Part shown: in pieces, positions 40,733 through 48,722 of the stretch | How positions within the stretch are numbered: position 1 is the first letter of the stretch | Layout of the letters: every line of letters begins with the position of its first letter | DNA from: Streptomyces maremycinicus | GTDB lineage: Bacteria > Actinomycetota > Actinomycetes > Streptomycetales > Streptomycetaceae | Assembly (NCBI RefSeq): GCF_001184025.1 | Contig: NZ_BBYG01000026.1 | Span: 40,292-104,291 of the forward strand | DNA: 64,000 bases | Reading direction: 5' to 3' | The notes under the pieces: model-generated | What the model was told of the DNA's origin: nothing | Seen by the model: the letters and a program-made list of their open reading frames with translations, nothing else | The model's database searches: none | Program-made: the position numbers and the translations under genes

Positions 40733-41700
40733 ACGGTCTCCTTCGTACGGTCGTCGTGCCCGGTCAGGTGCAGGAACACCTCGTCCAGCGTGGGGCGGCG
40801 CAGGGCCACGTCCTCCGCCTCGACGCCGGCCTCCTCCAGCGCGCGGACGACGGCGGAGAGGGCGGCCATGCGGTCGGTGACGGGGGCGCTGAGCAGGCGG
40901 CGATCAGGGTCGACGGTGACGTCCGCCGCGGGCAGCGGCAGCAGTGCGAGGGCGGCGCCCAGCAGGCCCGCGTCGCGCAGGACGACGTCGATGCGGTCGC
41001 CGCCGGTCAGCGCCTTCAGTTCGTCGACCGTGCCGTCGGCTATCACCCGGCCCCGGTCGACGACGGAGATCCGGTCGGCGAGCTGGTCGGCCTCCTCCAG
41101 GTACTGGGTGGTGAGCACGACCGTCGTCCCGCCGCCGACCAGTGAGCGGACCGCGGACCACACCTCGGCGCGCCCGCGCGGGTCGAGGCCGGTGGTCGGC
41201 TCGTCCAGGAAGAGGACCTCGGGGTCGGTGCCGTCCCGGTTGCCGATGAGGGAGGCGGCCAGGTCCAGGCGGCGGCGCATGCCTCCGCTGAAGGCACGGA
41301 CCGGTTTGCGTCCGGTCGCGGTGAGGTCGAAGCGCTCTAGCAGTTCGTCGGCGCGCACGCGCGCGTGGCGGGCGCCGAGGTGATGGAGGCGGCCGAACAG
41401 CTCCAGGTTCTGGCGGCCGCCCAACTCCTCGTCCAGGGCGGCGTGCTGGCCGAGCAGGCCGATGCGCAGGCGGACCTCCCTGGCCTGGCGCACGACGTCG
41501 TGTCCGGCCACCTCGACGCGTCCGGAGTCCGGCCGCAGCAGTGTGGACAGGATCCTGACCAGGGTCGTCTTGCCCGCGCCGTTCGGTCCGAGCACCCCGT
41601 GCACGGTGCCGCGGGCCACCGTGAGGTCGAGCCCGTCCAGCGCCTGGGTGTCGCCGTACCTCTTGCGTACTTCTTCGACGGTGATCGCCGTGTCGGCCAC
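40729..41700 (-). CDS. ABC transporter ATP-binding protein (DrrA-like)
   Basis: A 323-residue ATPase: Walker A GPNGAGKTT (about residues 38-46), signature FSGGMRRRLDLA, Walker B VLFLDEPTTGLDP, and a C-terminal DrrA-type extension ending RRPTLDEVFLHLTGH. It forms an exporter with the following permease. GTG 41700 is the start. A promoter with two operator-like repeats lies immediately upstream, after the PadR gene. Confidence 0.94.
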   Translation of the reverse strand: MADTAITVEEVRKRYGDTQALDGLDLTVARGTVHGVLGPNGAGKTTLVRILSTLLRPDSGRVEVAGHDVVRQAREVRLRIGLLGQHAALDEELGGRQNLELFGRLHHLGARHARVRADELLERFDLTATGRKPVRAFSGGMRRRLDLAASLIGNRDGTDPEVLFLDEPTTGLDPRGRAEVWSAVRSLVGGGTTVVLTTQYLEEADQLADRISVVDRGRVIADGTVDELKALTGGDRIDVVLRDAGLLGAALALLPLPAADVTVDPDRRLLSAPVTDRMAALSAVVRALEEAGVEAEDVALRRPTLDEVFLHLTGHDDRTKETV

Positions 41701-41726
41701 GAAAGTCCCCCCGACTCATCCACTAA

Positions 41727-41779
41727 TCAAACTTGACTACTGCCAAAGTAACGCCACGCGTCAGGCTAGTCAAACTTGA
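41727..41779 (-). promoter_or_regulatory. Promoter with duplicated operator upstream of the ABC exporter
   Basis: On the minus strand, -35 TTGACT (41773-41768) and -10 TACTTT (41750-41745) are 17 bp apart. Two copies of TCAAGTTTGA, itself a TCAA-TTGA dyad, lie at 41779-41770 (overlapping the -35) and 41736-41727 (just past the predicted transcription start), 43 bp apart. PadR is the obvious candidate repressor. The rest of the gap holds short GGATCAG(T/C)G direct repeats (41780-41835). Confidence 0.65.
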
Positions 41780-41829
41780 TCAGTGTGGATCAGCGAGGGG
41801 CAGTACGGATCCGCGCGGATCAGTGCGGA

Positions 41830-42471
41830 TCAGCGAGCGTCCCCCGGATGCCGCTCCTCCGTGGCGTACGGGTTCTCCTCGCCCTCGGCGAGGACGCCGA
41901 CGAACGGCTCGCCCTCCCCCGCGAAGGTGTACGCGCCGCCCTCGATCCGGGCGATCAGACCCCGCGTCCAGGCGGCCTCGGCGTCGGCCGTGTGGAGCCA
42001 GAGGTTCATGATCTCCCCGATGTGGCCCAGCTGCTCCGGCCCGTCCTCGGGGACGTAGTGCTCGGTGACGGCGGAGCGCCACTCCTCGATGCCGCGGATG
42101 CGCTCCTTCAGGAGCGCCGCGGCCTCCGCGCGCGGGAGGTCGACCACGAAGCCGATGGCCGCCGACTTCACGTCCGTCTTCTGGTCGTACGAGGTCAGCG
42201 CCTCGCGCAGCAGCCTGAAGTACTCCTCGGTACCGGCCTCGGTGATCTCGTACTCGGTGCGCGGCGGGCCGCCCGCGGTGGACGGGGCCGTCTCGTGCTC
42301 GCGCAGCAGCCCCTGTTTCGCCAGCTGCTTCAGGGCGTGGTAGATCGAGCCCGGCTTGGCGTTGGACCACTCGTGGGCGCCCCAGTACTCCAGGTCGCCG
42401 CGCACCTGGTAGCCGTGGGCCCGCCCGTGCTGACGCACGGCGCCCAGCACGAGAAGACGGATCGCAGACAT
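41830..42471 (-). CDS. PadR-family transcriptional regulator
   Basis: The N-terminal winged helix (MSAIRLLVLGAVRQHGRAHGYQV, SIYHALKQLAKQGLL, RTEYEITEAG wing) is PadR type, and the C-terminal ~110 residues are the helical dimerisation/ligand domain with a Trp/acidic-rich end. The 213-residue length is in the longer PadR-s1 range. It precedes the ABC exporter genes on the same strand; PadR proteins usually repress adjacent exporters or detoxification genes until a phenolic or drug ligand binds. Confidence 0.92.
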   Translation of the reverse strand: MSAIRLLVLGAVRQHGRAHGYQVRGDLEYWGAHEWSNAKPGSIYHALKQLAKQGLLREHETAPSTAGGPPRTEYEITEAGTEEYFRLLREALTSYDQKTDVKSAAIGFVVDLPRAEAAALLKERIRGIEEWRSAVTEHYVPEDGPEQLGHIGEIMNLWLHTADAEAAWTRGLIARIEGGAYTFAGEGEPFVGVLAEGEENPYATEERHPGDAR

Positions 42472-42568
42472 GCGCCCAGGTTATGGCGTGGCGGACCCGC
42501 GCCCGTCAGGTGCCCGGGCCCGGGTCCGCCGACGCCGCCGAAGGGACGCCCTCAGGGCGCCGGGCGGC

Positions 42569-44029
42569 TCAGAACGGGAATCCGCTGCGGCCGTGCTGGA
42601 CCGAGATCCACTTCGTGGTGGTGAAGGCCTCCAGGGTCGTCTCGCCGTTGAGGCGGCCGACGCCGGAGTTCTTCTCGCCGCCGAAGGGCACGATCGGCTC
42701 GTCGTGGACGGTGGCGTCGTTGACGTGGATCATGCCGGTCACGATCTGCTTGGCGAAGCGCACGCCCCGCTCGATGTCTCCGGTGTGGACCGCGCCGCTG
42801 AGGCCGTACGGCGTGTCGTTGGCGATGCGGACCGCCTCCTCCTCGCCGTCGAAGGTGTTGATGAAGACGACCGGACCGAAGACCTCCTGCTGGAGCAGGG
42901 CGGAGTCGGCGGGCAGACCGGCCAGCACGGACGGCTCGACGAGGTTGTCCGTGGTCGTGCCGTGCAGCAGGGCGGTCGCGCCCTCGGCGATCGCCTGCTC
43001 GACGACGCCGGTCACGGCCTCCGCCTGCTGGGAGTTGATCACCGGGCCGATGGCGGTCTGCGGGTCGCGCGGGTCGCCGGCCTTGAGGGTCTTCACCTTG
43101 GCGACGAACTTCTCGGTGAACTCGTCCGCGAGCGAGCGGTCGACCAGGATGCGGTTGGCGGCCATGCAGACCTGGCCCTGGTGGACGAAGCGGCTGAAGA
43201 CGGCCGCGTCGACCGCGTAGTCGACATCGGCGTCGTCGAGGACGACGAAGGCGCTGTTGCCGCCGAGTTCGATGATGGACCGCTTGAAGTGCGAGGCGGC
43301 GACGGTGGCGACATGGCGGCCGACCTTGTCGGAACCGGTGAAGGAGATGACCCGCGGGATCGGGTGCTCCAGGAAGGCGTCGCCGATCTCGGCGATGTCG
43401 GTCACGACGACGTTCAGCAGGCCCGGGGGCAGACCGGCGTCCTCGAAGAGCTTGGCGATCACGGTGCCGCCGGCGATCGGGGTGTTCTGGTGCGGCTTGA
43501 GCACCACACCGTTGCCGAGGGCCAGCGCGGGGGCGACCGACTTCAGCGACAGCAGGAAGGGCACGTTGAACGGGCTGATCACCCCGACGACGCCGACCGG
43601 CTCCCGGTAGACGCGGTTCTCCTTGCCGTCGATCGGCGAGGGCAGGATGCGGCCCTCGGGACGCAGCGCCAGGTGGATCGACTCGCGCAGGAACTCCTTG
43701 GCGAGGTGCAGTTCGAAGGCGGCCTTGCCGAAGGTGCCGCCGGCCTCCGCGACGAGGACCTCGCTGATCTCCGCCTCTCGCTCCTCGACCAGCCGCAGCA
43801 CCTTCTCGAACACCGAGCGGCGGGCGTAGGCATTGGTCGCGGCCCACTGCTTCTGGACGCGGGCCGCGGCACGGTAGGCGTCGTCGACCTCGTCGACGGT
43901 GGCTATGGTGATCGAGGCCAGCTTCTCGCCGTCGTAGGGATTGAAGTCGATGATGTCCCAGGACCCGGTCCCCGGACGCCACTTACCGTCGATGTACTGC
44001 TGGGCCAGGTCAGTGAAGTAGGACGACAT
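42569..44029 (-). CDS. NAD(P)-dependent aldehyde dehydrogenase
   Basis: A 486-residue aldehyde dehydrogenase of the benzaldehyde/vanillin/salicylaldehyde-like group. SPFNVPFLLSLKSVAPALALGNGVVLKP is the cofactor region, IIELGGNSAFVVL contains the general-base Glu, and GQVCMAANRI contains the nucleophile Cys288. The ATG at 44029 has GAGGG 5 nt upstream and is preferred over codons four residues earlier. An inverted repeat 31 bp upstream may be an operator. An aromatic aldehyde substrate is suggested only by overall similarity. Confidence 0.9.
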   Translation of the reverse strand: MSSYFTDLAQQYIDGKWRPGTGSWDIIDFNPYDGEKLASITIATVDEVDDAYRAAARVQKQWAATNAYARRSVFEKVLRLVEEREAEISEVLVAEAGGTFGKAAFELHLAKEFLRESIHLALRPEGRILPSPIDGKENRVYREPVGVVGVISPFNVPFLLSLKSVAPALALGNGVVLKPHQNTPIAGGTVIAKLFEDAGLPPGLLNVVVTDIAEIGDAFLEHPIPRVISFTGSDKVGRHVATVAASHFKRSIIELGGNSAFVVLDDADVDYAVDAAVFSRFVHQGQVCMAANRILVDRSLADEFTEKFVAKVKTLKAGDPRDPQTAIGPVINSQQAEAVTGVVEQAIAEGATALLHGTTTDNLVEPSVLAGLPADSALLQQEVFGPVVFINTFDGEEEAVRIANDTPYGLSGAVHTGDIERGVRFAKQIVTGMIHVNDATVHDEPIVPFGGEKNSGVGRLNGETTLEAFTTTKWISVQHGRSGFPF

Positions 44030-44059
44030 GTGATCCCTCAATCCCCTGCTGCGATCGGC

Positions 44060-44090
44060 TGTGATCAGTCGGTATCACGATCTGATCACA
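44060..44090. promoter_or_regulatory. 9-bp inverted repeat upstream of the aldehyde dehydrogenase gene
   Basis: TGTGATCAG (44060-44068) and CTGATCACA (44082-44090) are exact complements separated by 13 bp, 31-61 bp before the ATG. A further ATCACGATC lies between them. This looks like a dimeric repressor site; the regulator is not identified. Confidence 0.6.
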
Positions 44091-44151
44091 CGTCATCGTA
44101 CGGGGGTTTCAAGGGAGTTGGGGCCGTTCTCCAGGTGCTCCAGGGGAATCC

Positions 44152-45012
44152 CTAGGACAGCTGGATCAGCCCGCGCAGGATGTCCCGGCTCTCGTCCGGT
44201 CCGGGGCTGTCCTGCTGGAGTTCCTTCAGCGCCTGCTCGTACTGCGCGACGTCCTCGCGCTTGTCGAGGTACAGGGCGCTGGTGAGCTGCTCCAGGTAGA
44301 CGACGTCCTGGAGGTCGGACTCCGGGAAGCTCAGGATGGTGAAGGCGCCCGACTCACCGGAGTGCCCGCCGAAGCTGAACGGCATCACCTGAAGGCGCAC
44401 GTTGGGGCGCTCGGAGATCTCGATCAGATGCTGGAGCTGTCCGCGCATGACCTCGCGGTCGCCGTACGGGCGGCGCAGCGCCGCCTCGTCGAGCACGATG
44501 TGGAAGTCGGGGGCGCTCTCGGCGACGAGGTACTTCTGCCGCTCCAGACGCAGCGCCACACGCCGGTCGATGTCGGCCGCGTTCGCGCCCTTCATGCCCC
44601 GGCTGACGACCGCGTGGGCGTACGCCTCGGTCTGGAGCAGGCCGTGCACGAACTGGACCTCGTACGCCCGGATCAGCGCGGCCGCGCCCTCCAGGCCGAC
44701 GTAGGTGGGGAACCAGTTGGGCAGGACGTCCGAGTAACTGTGCCACCAGCCCGCCACGTTGGCCTCACGGGCGAGTCCCACGAGCGCCTGGCGCTCGGTG
44801 TCGTCCGTGATGCCGTACAGCGTCAGCAGGTCCTCCACGTCCCGGGTCTTGAAGCTCACCCGGCCCAGTTCCATCCGGCTGATCTTCGACTCCGAGGCCC
44901 TGATCGAGTATCCCGCCGCCTCGCGCGTGACGCCTCGCGCCTCGCGCAGTCGCCGTAGTTGCGAGCCGAGCAGCATCCGCCGCACCACCGATCCGGGCTC
45001 TCCCGCGCTCAC
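44152..45012 (-). CDS. XRE-family regulator with DUF5753 domain (WhiJ-like)
   Basis: The N-terminal helix-turn-helix (LRRLREARGVTREAAGYSIRASESKISRMELGR) is followed by the DUF5753 domain (from about residue 100: YVGLEGAAALIRAYEVQFVHGLLQTEAYA, the QLQHLIEISERPNVRLQVMPF block, TILSFPESDLQDVVYLEQ). This architecture defines the WhiJ family, which works with DUF397 and AbaA-type partners in Streptomyces development. GTG 45012 has GGGGAGG 9 nt upstream and is better than the TTG at 45030. The product is 286 residues. Confidence 0.92.
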   Translation of the reverse strand: MSAGEPGSVVRRMLLGSQLRRLREARGVTREAAGYSIRASESKISRMELGRVSFKTRDVEDLLTLYGITDDTERQALVGLAREANVAGWWHSYSDVLPNWFPTYVGLEGAAALIRAYEVQFVHGLLQTEAYAHAVVSRGMKGANAADIDRRVALRLERQKYLVAESAPDFHIVLDEAALRRPYGDREVMRGQLQHLIEISERPNVRLQVMPFSFGGHSGESGAFTILSFPESDLQDVVYLEQLTSALYLDKREDVAQYEQALKELQQDSPGPDESRDILRGLIQLS

Positions 45013-45229
45013 GTTCGCCAGCCTCCCCAACCGTCTTAGGGGCCGCAGTCTGCCACTAAAACACTTCGAGCAGTACTCGTCCGATTACAGAGATGGAAAG
45101 AAGACAAAGGATACGTACAGCGCGATGCGAGGGAACAGTGAGGGGAAAGCAAGGGAAGTGGCCCTGATGGGCGAGAAGTTGGCGGAAAAAATGGCCAAGA
45201 AGCGGTACGGGCGGGTCCATTTCGGTCAC

Positions 45230-45245
45230 GTGCACGTGCATCTGC
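45230..45245 (+). promoter_or_regulatory. 16-bp motif copy 1, upstream of the ATP-binding gene
   Basis: GTGCACGTGCATCTGC, containing the palindrome TGCACGTGCA, lies 84 bp before the ATG of the ATP-binding protein gene. An identical 16-mer in inverted orientation lies about 93 bp before the DUF397 gene. The 318-bp gap (45013-45329) also holds an AT-richer stretch near 45080-45120 suited to the XRE gene promoter. Confidence 0.75.
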
Positions 45246-45329
45246 CCTTGCATCCGCAGTGCGCATCCGAAACCATGGTCTCGCGCCACCGCTGCATCGC
45301 AACGACCGCGAATCCCGGGAGTGCCTCGC

Positions 45330-45836
45330 ATGGGGACGAATGGATCGACCATGCTCGAGCCGTTACGGCAGGGCCTTCCGCCGCTTGATCCCGCGGCCGT
45401 GTCCAACGCCGCCTCGTGTGCCCTGCCCGCCCGCTTCGAAGCGGTGCGCGAGGCCCGGCAGTTCACCAAGAGGACCCTCGGACAGTGGGACGTCGGCGAC
45501 CGGTTCGACGACGTCTGTCTGGTCGTCTCGGAGCTGGTGACCAACGCGCTGAGACACGGGCTGTCCTCCGACGACGTCCCGCACGTACCGGACCGGCAGC
45601 ACCCGCCCGTGCGGCTGCACCTGATGCGCTGGACCGAGCGGCTCGTGTGCGCGGTGCGCGACCCCAGCCGGGAGAGCCCGCTGCCCCGCGAGAGCGACGA
45701 CTTCTCGGCGGAGTCCGGCCGCGGTCTGTTCCTCGTCGACTCCTTCGCCGACGGCTGGGGCTGGCACCCGCTGTCCGGCAGCCTGGGCGGCAAGGTCGTC
45801 TGGGCGCTGTTCCGGCTGCGCACGCCTGCCGAATGA
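45330..45836 (+). CDS. HATPase_c_2 ATP-binding protein (AbaA/anti-sigma kinase-like)
   Basis: A 168-residue single-domain GHKL ATPase: an N-terminal pairing helix (RFEAVREARQFTKRTLGQW), the N-box VCLVVSELVTNALRHG, the G1 box CAVRDPS and GRGLFLVDSFADGWGW. This family includes anti-sigma kinases but in WhiJ-like clusters acts with XRE and DUF397 proteins in an unclear way. ATG 45330 follows GGGAG by 8 nt. It lies between the divergent XRE gene and the convergent DUF397 gene. Confidence 0.9.
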   Translation: MGTNGSTMLEPLRQGLPPLDPAAVSNAASCALPARFEAVREARQFTKRTLGQWDVGDRFDDVCLVVSELVTNALRHGLSSDDVPHVPDRQHPPVRLHLMRWTERLVCAVRDPSRESPLPRESDDFSAESGRGLFLVDSFADGWGWHPLSGSLGGKVVWALFRLRTPAE

Positions 45837-45838
45837 CG

Positions 45839-45866
45839 AACCGCGGCGCGTTCTGACGCCGCGGTT
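45839..45866. terminator. Hairpin after the ATP-binding gene
   Basis: AACCGCGGCG (45839-45848) and CGCCGCGGTT (45857-45866) form a perfect 10-bp stem with an 8-nt loop right after the stop codon. It is followed by a weak T/C stretch. Confidence 0.75.
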
Positions 45867-45989
45867 CTACGCGCGTTGTCCGCCGTTTTCACGTGACAGT
45901 TCCGAAAATCCCGCCACGCGTGGACGTGGGGCGGAGGTCAGCGGAGGACAGGCGGAAACGGGCGGGGCGGGTGCGGGCGTCGCGGGCCG

Positions 45990-46250
45990 TCAGCTCGCGA
46001 TCAGGTGGTCGAACTCGCCGTCCTTGATGCCGAGCAGCATCGCCTCGATCTCCGCGCGGGTGTAGACGAGCGCGGGACCGTCGGGGAAGCGCGAGTTGCG
46101 CACGGCCACGTCACCGCCCGGCAGCCGCGCGAACTCGACGCAGGAACCCTGCGAGTTGCTGTGCCGGCTCTTCTGCCAGGCAACCCCGTACAGCTGTGTG
46201 GCCGTCATGCCGTTGTACACGTCGTGCCCCCCGTCAACGTGGTGGTCCAC
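45990..46250 (-). CDS. DUF397 protein (WhiJ/AbaA-locus small protein)
   Basis: An 86-residue DUF397 protein, identified by AWQKSRHSNSQGSCVEFARL, GDVAVRNSRFPDGPALVYT and the C-terminal EIEAMLLGIKDGEFDHL. DUF397 proteins bind and modulate the WhiJ-type XRE partner encoded nearby. GTG 46250 has GGGAG 6 nt upstream; ATG 46208 (MTATQ) is an alternative. With the XRE and ATP-binding genes it completes the typical trio, although each gene is transcribed separately here. Confidence 0.92.
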   Translation of the reverse strand: MDHHVDGGHDVYNGMTATQLYGVAWQKSRHSNSQGSCVEFARLPGGDVAVRNSRFPDGPALVYTRAEIEAMLLGIKDGEFDHLIAS

Positions 46251-46343
46251 AGGTCGCTCCCTGGTGGTGCACTGGCTCGTGTGGCCATTGGTGCCGTGGT
46301 CAACTGTCCCGGATCATAACCCCGTTCATGTGCAGCCGCATGA

Positions 46344-46359
46344 GCAGATGCACGTGCAC
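46344..46359 (-). promoter_or_regulatory. 16-bp motif copy 2, upstream of the DUF397 gene
   Basis: Read on the minus strand this is GTGCACGTGCATCTGC, identical to the motif before the ATP-binding gene, and lies 93 bp before the DUF397 start in the same orientation relative to its gene. Confidence 0.75.
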
Positions 46360-47332
46360 GCGGGGTGCCTGCGTGGTTACAGCTTTGACGCCCGCTTTAC
46401 CCGGCGTTCCGACCCGTGTGTCCAGGTCGGCGGTCGACGTCGGGTGCGGGCCAAAGTCGTCCGGATCGAACCACTCGTGCACTAGGAACAGACGCGTGGC
46501 ACGGCCGTCCTGTTCCGCCGGCACGGATACGGATCGGTTCGCGGGCCCCCGGCGCGCGGCTCCGCGGCCGTCCGAAGCGAGCGGTTCCGGCGGATGTCCG
46601 GCATCCGCTCGGCACGGTAGGGCTTCCCCCCGGATGTGGCTCCGCCGGGGGTGCGCCAGGGCGGCGGGGCGGCCGGCGGTGATGCGGCCGGACACACCTC
46701 CGTCGTCCCGGCCGTCACCGAAACCGCCCCACACCTGTCCGTCCGAGGACGGCGCGACCCGTCCGTCTCCCCGGGCCGGAATCCGGGACGTCCCGCACGC
46801 CGGTGCGCGACGGCGACGGGCCGCCACTCCGGCGCAGGAGGGTCAGGTCGTCCGCGATGCGGGCCCGGGGCAGCCTCGCGCCGTACCGCCGACTCGGCCT
46901 GTTGCGGGGCCGACTGTGGTGCGGGACGACCGGCGCGAGTAGACGGCGCCGGTGAATCCGCTCGTACGCATGACGTTCGCCCCCTACGGAGACAGCAGGG
47001 CCATGAGTACGGGGGAACGCCCCGCGCAGGGGACGCGAGTGGACGCGGGGGGCGCGTACAGGACAGATGCTGGGGGGGGTGGGGCTGCGGTTGGGCCTGG
47101 GCGGGGCGGAGGTTGGCGCGGGGTGGGCCCGGGGGGGCCTGGCTTGTGGCGACCCGGGGCCCGCCAGAGTCGGTGGGCGCCGTGGCGGGCGGGGCCGGTG
47201 GGGTCGGGGTGAGTCGGGGTCGGGGCCGGTTGGCGTCGGGGTGAGTTGGGGCGCCGGTGGGCGCCGTGGCGGGTCGGGGCGCCGGTGGGCGTCGGGGTGA
47301 GTTGGGGTCGGTGGCGTCGGGATGGGTTGGGG
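46360..47332. other. Long intergenic region with G-rich repeats
   Basis: No gene I can support in nearly 1 kb. Open frames exist on both strands (for example 46300-46827 minus) but lack ribosome sites, family features or clear third-position bias. From about 47064 to 47330 the plus strand is very G-rich, with G-runs up to eight and a repeated GTCGGGGTGAGT at 47203, 47235 and 47291. This part lies just downstream of rpsR. Confidence 0.5.
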
Positions 47333-47569
47333 TCAGTGGGGGGTGGTGCAGGGGAGGAGGGCCATTTCCCGGGCGGTTCTGATCGCTCGGGACAACCGGC
47401 GTTGCTGCTGGGCGGAGACGCGGGTGACGCGACGGCTGCGGATCTTGCCTCGGTCGGAGAGGAACTTCCGCAGGAGGTCGGTGTCCTTGTAGTCGATGTA
47501 CGTGATCTTGGCTTGGTCGAGCGGGTTGGGGCGGGGCTCGGCGGCCCGGCGCTCGGTCTTGCGGGGCAT
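47333..47569 (-). CDS. rpsR2: 30S ribosomal protein S18, zinc-independent paralogue
   Basis: A 78-residue S18: NPLDQAKITYIDYKDTDLLRKFLSDRGKI and RRVTRVSAQQQRRLSRAIRTAREMALLP are conserved, while the N-terminal zinc-ribbon cysteines are missing (only one Cys, near the C-terminus). ATG 47569 has GGAGG 9 nt upstream. It is the last gene of a leftward operon rpmG-rpmE2-COG0523-rpsR2. Such C-minus paralogues replace zinc-containing ribosomal proteins when zinc is scarce. Confidence 0.94.
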   Translation of the reverse strand: MPRKTERRAAEPRPNPLDQAKITYIDYKDTDLLRKFLSDRGKIRSRRVTRVSAQQQRRLSRAIRTAREMALLPCTTPH

Positions 47570-47573
47570 GGGG

Positions 47574-48722
47574 TCAGACCTCCAGGAGGGTGTCGAAGGC
47601 GGGCGGCAACCGCTTCCAGGCGGCCCGGCCGGCGGCGTACTCGGCATCGGTGAGCAGGCAGGACTCGAGGAGGTGCGCCAGGCCGTCGCGGTCGAGCCCG
47701 GGAGACGTGAAGACCAGGTGCTGGCAGCGGTCGCCGTGCTCGGGGTGCCAGTCCAGCGCGGCGGCGGCGCGGCGCACCGGCGGGACCAGGTCCCAGGCCG
47801 CGTCGGGCAGGGACGCCAGCCACGGACCGGCCGACTCCACGCACAGCGCGCCGCCGGCCGCGTCCCAGTGGAGCAGGACGTCGGGCCTGTCGGCGAGCCA
47901 GAACCGCCCCCGGCTGCGGGCGGCGGCGCAGGTCAGATCCTCCAGTGCCGTGTACAACCGCTCCGGGTGGAAGGGGCGGCGCCGGTGCCAGACGAAGGTG
48001 CTCACCCCGTGCGCGTCGGCCTCGGCGGGCAGCAGCGCGCAGGCCGGGTGCTGGGCGGCGGCGGCCGACTCGACGTCGAAACCGGCCAACACCGCCCGGG
48101 CGAGGTCCGACCGTGCATCCGCACGGTCGGCGGCCCCGATCCGGACCTGGCGCGCCGTCGGGTGCAGCTGGGCCAGCAGTTCGCGGTCCTCGTCGTCGGC
48201 CTCCTCGGAGTCGACGACGGCCAGCACGGGCGCGTACTCCAGCTGGCGCGCGAAGGTGTCGGCGACCGTGCGCCGGTCGGTGGCGGCCGCGGCGAGGCCG
48301 CGGTCGGCGAGGTCGTCGCCGTTGCCGAGACAGGGCAGGAGCAACGCCGGGTCGACGGCGGTGACGACCCCGGTGACCGTGAGCCCGCCGGCCACGATCA
48401 CCTCGGCCATCGCCTTGGGCTCGACGGAGTCCCACAGTTCGACGACCGCGAGCCGTGTGCCGCCGTCGTCGGCGAGGCGGCGCAGCTCGGGGACGAGGTC
48501 CTCGCGCAGGGCGCAGCAGGCGCAGTCGTCGACCAGCGGTGTCTCACCGGCGGAAAGGATGCCGGTGGCGTCGGCGACGGTCCGTACGACCGTGCCCGCC
48601 ACGGCCGTCGAGAGGTCGTGGTGGAGGACGACGCTGCCCGGGACGTCGGCGAGCAGCCGCGCGACCGTCGTCCGGCGGGCGTCGGCGTGCAGTCCGCCGA
48701 CGATCACGACCGACAGGCTCAC
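47574..48722 (-). CDS. COG0523/CobW-like protein with degenerate P-loop
   Basis: A 382-residue member of the COG0523 (CobW/YciC/ZNG1) family of metal chaperone GTPases, judged by the CxCC motif (CACC, residues 67-70), the CobW C-terminal domain (VSTFVWHRRRPFHPERLY ... RSRGRFWLADRP) and its place among Zur-type genes. The expected Walker A GxxGxGK[ST] is altered to GGLHADARRTT (residues 9-19), with no Lys, so GTP hydrolysis is doubtful. GTG 48722 overlaps the rpmE2 stop (GTGA). The rpsR2 start follows by 4 bp. Confidence 0.9.
   Translation of the reverse strand: MSLSVVIVGGLHADARRTTVARLLADVPGSVVLHHDLSTAVAGTVVRTVADATGILSAGETPLVDDCACCALREDLVPELRRLADDGGTRLAVVELWDSVEPKAMAEVIVAGGLTVTGVVTAVDPALLLPCLGNGDDLADRGLAAAATDRRTVADTFARQLEYAPVLAVVDSEEADDEDRELLAQLHPTARQVRIGAADRADARSDLARAVLAGFDVESAAAAQHPACALLPAEADAHGVSTFVWHRRRPFHPERLYTALEDLTCAAARSRGRFWLADRPDVLLHWDAAGGALCVESAGPWLASLPDAAWDLVPPVRRAAAALDWHPEHGDRCQHLVFTSPGLDRDGLAHLLESCLLTDAEYAAGRAAWKRLPPAFDTLLEV

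Noticed and set aside
45125..45388. Plus-strand frame beginning MRGNSEGKAREVALMGEKL before the ATP-binding gene
   Set aside because: No ribosome site at 45125; it overlaps the 16-bp motif and the start of the ATP-binding gene, and looks like promoter sequence that happens to be open.
46300..46827. 175-codon minus-strand frame upstream of the DUF397 gene
   Set aside because: Weak codon-position bias, no ribosome site and no recognisable domain; its end covers the conserved promoter motif of the DUF397 gene.
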